Shown here: positions 59,132 to 64,000 of the stretch, piece by piece | Position numbering within the stretch: position 1 is the first letter of the stretch | Layout of the letters: the number at the start of each line of letters is the position of its first letter | Position numbers and translations under genes: made by a program | Origin: Pseudomonadota bacterium | GTDB lineage: Bacteria > Pseudomonadota > Gammaproteobacteria > Steroidobacterales > Steroidobacteraceae | Direction of reading: 5' to 3' | DNA length: 64,000 nucleotides | NCBI GenBank assembly: GCA_963205255.1 | Contig: CAUJIK010000052.1 | Coordinates: 1 to 64,000 of the forward strand | Notes under the pieces: model-generated | Databases searched by the model: none | Told to the model about the DNA's origin: nothing | What the model saw: only the letters and a program-made list of their open reading frames with translations

Positions 59132-60232
59132 ATGAAGCCATATATCCCATTCACATTGGCCGTATTGATGCTCGGCGTTGCCTCGGCCAGCGCCCCAGCC
59201 GCAGCGCAGACGAACAAGGCCTCAGCCGTTCCTGGCAGGACGATCGGCTACGTGATGACCCATCGCAAATGGGCCGTTTACACCACGCCGGATTTGAAAC
59301 AGGTATGCCCGCGGGGCATCAACGACGGGCAGCGCGAACACTTCAAGATCCTTTATCCCGACGACGGCACCGTGAGAACGGTTGTCGACACCCAATTGAA
59401 GTGGGAGGGAGAGACCTGGCACCCTTCCGTCAGCCCCGAGCCCTATCCCTTCCGTGAAGTCGAAGGAAAGACCGGCATCGGGTTGAATCTTGACGGCAAG
59501 GTCGGACCCAAGGACTTCACGAGCCCTGACGGCGAGAAGGGCATCGACAACCAGCTCTATCGCGCCATCGGCTGCCTCGCGGGCTACAACAGCCCGGATC
59601 AGCCATACGTTGCCTTCTATGAAGAAGATGCGATGCGGCGACATTCCTTCAACACCATGCTGATCGAGATCACGGAGGTCGACGATCTCGTCAATGATGA
59701 CGAGGTGATCGTGACGACCTACAGAGGGCTGGATAAGGTGCTCAGCGACGCGACCGGGAAGTACATGGCCGGCGGCACACAGCGGGTGGACTCGCGCTGG
59801 GGGAAGGAGCTCATCAATACCTTCAAGGGGCGAATAAAGGACGGCATCCTGGAAACCGATCCGGGCACGTTTCGCGCACCGCTGAGCATTGCGTTCGGAG
59901 ACACGGGTGTTCACGAGCTGAAAGATGCCCGGTTTCGGCTCAAGCTCACGCCAACGCACGCCGAGGGTCTTGTCGGCGGCTATGCACCGGTATGGCAGTG
60001 GTACCTCCAGCTCAATACCGGATGGGCCACACATCACCTGAACTATGGACGGATCTCGGCGCCATCCCTGTGGCGCGCGTTGATGCGCCTCGCGGACGGC
60101 CATCCTGACGCAGACGGCCAGAACACAAGCATATCGGCAGCCATGGAAGTCCGGTTTTCACAGGTATTCGTCGTCCATCCCGACGCACAGCCAAACCCCG
60201 CGACACAGCCAAAGAACATCGCCGCGCACTGA
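59132..60232 (+). CDS. uncharacterised secreted protein
   Basis: Signal peptide MKPYIPFTLAVLMLGVASASAPAAAQ; strong SD GAGGAGG before the ATG; no family recognised. Confidence 0.85.
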   Translation: MKPYIPFTLAVLMLGVASASAPAAAQTNKASAVPGRTIGYVMTHRKWAVYTTPDLKQVCPRGINDGQREHFKILYPDDGTVRTVVDTQLKWEGETWHPSVSPEPYPFREVEGKTGIGLNLDGKVGPKDFTSPDGEKGIDNQLYRAIGCLAGYNSPDQPYVAFYEEDAMRRHSFNTMLIEITEVDDLVNDDEVIVTTYRGLDKVLSDATGKYMAGGTQRVDSRWGKELINTFKGRIKDGILETDPGTFRAPLSIAFGDTGVHELKDARFRLKLTPTHAEGLVGGYAPVWQWYLQLNTGWATHHLNYGRISAPSLWRALMRLADGHPDADGQNTSISAAMEVRFSQVFVVHPDAQPNPATQPKNIAAH

Positions 60233-60275
60233 TGCCGCGCCATCGTCGAATACGCGCTTTGCAAGGGAACAGGGT

Positions 60276-61376
60276 ATGAAGCAGGCAGTTCTGGCGGGTC
60301 TTGCGGTCGCGGCAGCGCTGTGCATGACGGATGCGGCCACCGCGCAGGAGAAGGGCGGCCTGGATCAGACTGGCCCGTACGAACCGGTGCTGGAATGGTT
60401 CAAGCCTGGCATCGACCGCTGGGACCGGCCGATGGGCGGTATAGCGGTCGACGGCCCCGACCGGATCTTCGTCACCACCGCGCCCATGCGCTTTGTCCGG
60501 CCGAACTCCCTCATGCTCACCGCCGACGGCAAGATGATGGAGGAAAGATCCCAGGCATCCACCCTCCCGCCCGAGCAACATGTCCACGCCCACAACATAT
60601 TCGTTCTGAACGGCGAAGGCCGATTGATTGAAGACTGGAAGCAGTGGGACAGCGAGATCACCTTCGCCCACAACGTCGAGATCAGCCCCTACGATCCCGA
60701 ACGCCATGTCTGGGTAGTGGACCTCGGCCACCAGATCCTCAAGTTCACCAATGACGGCAAGAAGCTGGTGATGCGCCTCGGCGAGAAGGACCAGCCGGCA
60801 TGGGACAAGACCCATTTCAACATGCCCTCCTCCATTGCCTTCCTGCCCGATGGCTCGTTCTACGTGGCGGATGGTTATGTCAACGCCCGCATCGTGAAGT
60901 TCGACAAGGATGGCAAGTACATCTCCGAGTTCGGCTCGAAGGGTTCCGGTCCCGGCCAGTTCGACCTGGTGCACTCCATCGCCATCGACAGCCAGGGGCG
61001 CATCTACGCAGCCGACCGGCGCAACCAGCGCATCCAGGTGTTCGACGCGAACGGGAAATTCCTCGATGAATGGAAGAATGTAGGCAGCGTGACGCGCCTC
61101 ATGATCACCAAGGACCAGCACCTGTGGATGAGCGATGCCACTTACAACCGCATCGCCAAGTTCAACCTCGACGGCAAGCTGCTCACCTACTGGGGAGTCA
61201 CGGGCCGCAATCCCGGCGAATTCGACAACCTGCACAGTTGGGACGTGGACGCCCAGGGCAATCTGCTCGTCGCCGACGGCGGCAACAATCGCGTCCAGAA
61301 ATTCGTCGCGAAGAAGGACGCTGACCCTGCGCGCCTGATCGGCGAGCAGTTCTATCCGCCACCCCTGCCGCGGTAG
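60276..61376 (+). CDS. secreted NHL-repeat beta-propeller (peptidyl-alpha-hydroxyglycine amidating lyase-like fold)
   Basis: Signal peptide; repeats GRIYAADRRNQRIQVFDANGKFLDEW, QHLWMSDATYNRIAKFNLDGKLLTYWG, GNLLVADGGNNRVQKF. Confidence 0.85.
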   Translation: MKQAVLAGLAVAAALCMTDAATAQEKGGLDQTGPYEPVLEWFKPGIDRWDRPMGGIAVDGPDRIFVTTAPMRFVRPNSLMLTADGKMMEERSQASTLPPEQHVHAHNIFVLNGEGRLIEDWKQWDSEITFAHNVEISPYDPERHVWVVDLGHQILKFTNDGKKLVMRLGEKDQPAWDKTHFNMPSSIAFLPDGSFYVADGYVNARIVKFDKDGKYISEFGSKGSGPGQFDLVHSIAIDSQGRIYAADRRNQRIQVFDANGKFLDEWKNVGSVTRLMITKDQHLWMSDATYNRIAKFNLDGKLLTYWGVTGRNPGEFDNLHSWDVDAQGNLLVADGGNNRVQKFVAKKDADPARLIGEQFYPPPLPR

Positions 61377-61480
61377 GAGGGCGTACCGTCGTTCATCCCA
61401 GTCGAGTGGCGGGCTTCCCGGCTTGACACCTTCCGGCCCCGACCCGGACAATCCGCGACCCACCCGATCGGGTGCGGTAA

Positions 61481-61557
61481 GGAAAGGTAGCTCAGCTGGT
61501 TAGAGCACGGCACTCATAATGCCGGGGTCGAGGGTTCGAGTCCCTCCCTTTCCACCA
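61481..61557 (+). tRNA. tRNA with CAT anticodon (elongator Met most likely; Ile2 possible), CCA encoded
   Basis: GGAAAGGTAGCTCAGCTGGTTAGAGCACGGCACTCATAATGCCGGGGTCGAGGGTTCGAGTCCCTCCCTTTCCACCA folds as cloverleaf; 77 nt. Confidence 0.95.
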
Positions 61558-61616
61558 AAATCAAACGCTTACGAGCACTCCTGCCGGAAGCCGCCAGGAA
61601 TCGCCCGAAGCGGCAC

Positions 61617-62501
61617 TCAGCTGGTCAGCGCCGATCTCAGGCTGGCCAGCTCGCTGGTCGTTTCCTGCAGCACCTTCTGGCAGGTGGTGACATCGAGCCC
61701 CAGCCGGGAAATCGCCCGCACTTCCTTCATGTGCATCTCGAGGGCGGCGGCATCGGTATGGAAAGACACCAGCAGATCCGCAACCGTGAGCACATCGGTG
61801 AGGTCCGCCGGACCGGGGTTGCGACGATCCAGGTCGGCGTAATTTTCCACCGCTTCGATGATGTCGGGATTGATCTCCCAGCTCTCCAGCACGGCCTTGG
61901 CGATGGAACCATGCCAGTCCTGCACGATCTGCTGGTAGGCGGCGGTATCGGCGAACAGGCCGGGATGATTGACGGCGCGGGTGAGGATATAGACGCGTCC
62001 CATGCCATGCATGAGCCCGGCAAGCAGCGCCGTATCGGGGTTGACCTTCGACCAGCTGCGGGCCACCACATAGGCCATGGCGGCAACCTTCACGCTGCGC
62101 TCCCAGAGCTCATTGAGCGGCTTGCGCAGCGGCGCCAGCGCCGGCGCCTGCTTGAGCTGCTCCATGGCGAAGGCGATCGAGGCGCTGCGAATCATGGAAA
62201 GGCCCAGCCGCGCAATGGCGGTGCGCAATTCCATCACCCGCTGGCCGCGGGGATTCACCGCCGCTGAATTGGCGATCTGAAGCAGTTTGGCGGCCAGGGC
62301 CGGCTCGGAGCCGACTACACGCGCCACTTTGGCCGCGTCGGCGCTCTCGTCCGCCAGCACTTTGCGAACACGCACCGCCACGTCCGGAAACGAGGGAATG
62401 TCGATCTTGCCGGCGGAGAGCTCCAGCGCCAGCGCCTGTATGAACGAGAACGCGTCCTTGTTGCTCGGTCCTGCGATATTGCCTGTTTGCTGTGACGACA
62501 T
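61617..62501 (-). CDS. HDOD domain protein
   Basis: IPSFPDVAVRVRKVLADESADAAKVARVVGSEPALAAKLLQIANSAA...ALLAGLMHGMGRVYIL. Confidence 0.93.
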   Translation of the reverse strand: MSSQQTGNIAGPSNKDAFSFIQALALELSAGKIDIPSFPDVAVRVRKVLADESADAAKVARVVGSEPALAAKLLQIANSAAVNPRGQRVMELRTAIARLGLSMIRSASIAFAMEQLKQAPALAPLRKPLNELWERSVKVAAMAYVVARSWSKVNPDTALLAGLMHGMGRVYILTRAVNHPGLFADTAAYQQIVQDWHGSIAKAVLESWEINPDIIEAVENYADLDRRNPGPADLTDVLTVADLLVSFHTDAAALEMHMKEVRAISRLGLDVTTCQKVLQETTSELASLRSALTS

Positions 62502-62523
62502 AATCTCCGGTCCGCAGAATCGG

Positions 62524-62919
62524 TCAAGCCAGCGCCGGATTGTGCAGTCGCGCAAGAAACAAAGCTTCGTGCCGCGTCACACCGCTGGCCGAAACTATTT
62601 CCTCCGCCGAGGAGCCATTGCGCGCCATGTGCAGGGCGAGGTCGTAACCCCGCTGTTGTCCGCCACTGGCGCTCGCCAGCGCCAAACTGTCATCGAGCCG
62701 CGCTTCCAGCGCGGCCAGCTGACGCCCCAGCTCACTGGCAAGCTCGGCCAGCGACTGGGCCTGCTGTCGCGACTCATCGAGCTGGCCGAGAATGATCTGT
62801 GTGTCGCGCACGCCGGCGCGCCGCCAGCGCAACAGCGCAATGGCGAAGACCAGCATGCCGACGACGAGCAGCGCGGCCCGTACGGCGTGGAACAACCAGT
62901 CCTGGGGATCGATGGGCAT
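62524..62919 (-). CDS. DUF2802-like membrane protein
   Basis: N-terminal TM, coiled coil, C-terminal YDLALHMARNGSSAEEIVSASGVTRHEALFLARLH. Confidence 0.8.
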   Translation of the reverse strand: MPIDPQDWLFHAVRAALLVVGMLVFAIALLRWRRAGVRDTQIILGQLDESRQQAQSLAELASELGRQLAALEARLDDSLALASASGGQQRGYDLALHMARNGSSAEEIVSASGVTRHEALFLARLHNPALA

Positions 62920-63024
62920 GTCCTTCTCCTGTGAACCCGGTCACATCTGCCGGCCGGAAATCCGGCGTGACAAGGGCAAAGAAGCAGGATTCATGCCACC
63001 GTGGCGCGGCGGCGGACCGTCACG

Positions 63025-63762
63025 TCAGGTGCCCGGCAGCGGCTCGCTGCCCATCACCGTCAGCACGACACGGCGGTTCGCATTGCGTCCGTCAGCCGTG
63101 GCATTGGGCAGCACCGGCCGGTATTCGCCGAAGGCCAGCACCGACAGCCGCTTTGGATCCACGCCGCTTTCGGTAAGCAGGTGCACCACATTGGCGGCGC
63201 GCGCCGCCGACAGCTCCCAGTTGGACTGGAACTGCGAATTGCGGATGGGCACGTTGTCCGTGTGGCCCTCGACGCGGATGTCGTTGGGAAACTCGTGCAG
63301 CGTCTCGCCGAGCAGGCGGATCACGGGCTGGGCGTCGGTCGACAGCTGCGCCACGCCGGATGCAAACAACAGGTCGGAGCGGATGGCCACTTCGACAAAA
63401 CCATCGCCGCTGTGCACATCCACCATGTCCTGTGCAATGAGCGGACGCATCGCACTCTCCAGCTGCGCGGCCATCTGCCGCATGGCGAGCAGACGCGCCT
63501 CCTTGTCGCTGTCGATCTGCACCACGGGAGAGGCCAGCGAGGTGGCTGAACGCTCCCCCACCTGAATGGGTTCCGGCACCGTGGAAGTGCCGCGGAAAGC
63601 CGCATTCAGCGAGTCGGAAACCACGCGATACTTGCCCTCGTTGACCGAGGAGATGGCGTACATCACGACGAAGAAGGCCAGCAGCAGCGTGACCAGATCG
63701 CCGTAGGGAATGGCCCAGCTCTCGTGGTTGGAATGCTCTTCGTGCTTGTGACGGCGCGACAT
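63025..63762 (-). CDS. motD: flagellar motor protein MotD (MotB/OmpA-like)
   Basis: ESWAIPYGDLVTLLLAFFVVMYAISSVNEGKYRVVSDSL; C-terminal OmpA-like RVEGHTDNVPIRNSQFQSNWELSAARAANVVHLL. Confidence 0.93.
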   Translation of the reverse strand: MSRRHKHEEHSNHESWAIPYGDLVTLLLAFFVVMYAISSVNEGKYRVVSDSLNAAFRGTSTVPEPIQVGERSATSLASPVVQIDSDKEARLLAMRQMAAQLESAMRPLIAQDMVDVHSGDGFVEVAIRSDLLFASGVAQLSTDAQPVIRLLGETLHEFPNDIRVEGHTDNVPIRNSQFQSNWELSAARAANVVHLLTESGVDPKRLSVLAFGEYRPVLPNATADGRNANRRVVLTVMGSEPLPGT

Positions 63763-63766
63763 GGAC

Positions 63767-64000
63767 TTATTTCCCCTGGTGGAGATAGCCCTGCAGGCGC
63801 GTCTCGATGCTGCGCGGATTCTCGCCCTGCGCGATGGCGATCATGCCTTCGATCACCATCTCGCGCACATGGCTCTGACCCTGGGTGACGGTCTTGAGCT
63901 TGCTGGCGATGGGCAGGAAGAACAGGTTGGCAAGGCCGATGCCGTACACCGTAGCGGTGAACGCGGCCGCGATGCCGGCGCCGAGCTTGGCCGGGTCCGC
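63767..64000 (-). CDS. motC: flagellar motor protein MotC (MotA-like), C-terminal part; continues beyond window
   Basis: YGIGLANLFFLPIASKLKTVTQGQSHVREMVIEGMIAIAQGENPRSIETRLQGYL; reading continues to the window end. Confidence 0.9.
   Translation of the reverse strand, partial: ADPAKLGAGIAAAFTATVYGIGLANLFFLPIASKLKTVTQGQSHVREMVIEGMIAIAQGENPRSIETRLQGYLHQGK

Noticed and set aside
61481-61557. tRNA as an integration site for a genomic island
   Set aside because: No integrase, direct repeat of the tRNA 3' end, or composition change was seen on either side.

Overview
High-GC proteobacterial (probably gammaproteobacterial) chromosomal window. No rRNA, CRISPR array or recognisable IS element was seen. 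(1) About 0-21 kb: large polyamine uptake and catabolism region: agmatine deiminase end, PotFGHI-type ABC importer, SpuC-like aminotransferase, two glutamine-synthetase-like gamma-glutamylpolyamine synthetases, PuuD, PuuB, PuuC, a PuuR-like cupin regulator and a second omega-aminotransferase. A ROK/polyphosphate-glucokinase-like gene and two sulfur-amino-acid PLP enzymes sit in the same codirectional run; RlmKL lies inside the region. (2) About 21-32 kb: tandem TIGR02001-like outer-membrane proteins, TolC-like lipoprotein, S-formylglutathione hydrolase, 2-hydroxyacid dehydrogenase, D-glycerate 3-kinase, pyrophosphatase, and an ABC ATPase/FtsX permease/HlyD adaptor operon. (3) About 32-35 kb: frameshifted Glu/Leu dehydrogenase, divergent GntR/FCD regulator, a VOC-family remnant and AT-rich operator-like elements. 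(4) About 35-49 kb: codirectional envelope locus with two DUF5916/CBM9-like outer-membrane proteins flanking a PepSY/response regulator/histidine kinase operon, an ABC exporter, an MBL-fold lipoprotein and a TonB-dependent receptor. (5) About 49-55 kb: remnants (frameshifted ORF, TonB-receptor plug fragment, truncated Lrp next to putA, internally deleted methyltransferase) around intact putA and zur. (6) About 55-57 kb: ZnuD-like zinc receptor with a His-rich loop and Zur-box-like palindromes. (7) About 57-61 kb: divergent uncharacterised secreted proteins (PF03640-like repeats, unknown 366-aa protein, NHL propeller). (8) tRNA-CAT, HDOD protein, DUF2802-like protein and MotD/MotC-type flagellar stator genes. 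All assignments come from reading the supplied translations and sequence; no database search was run.
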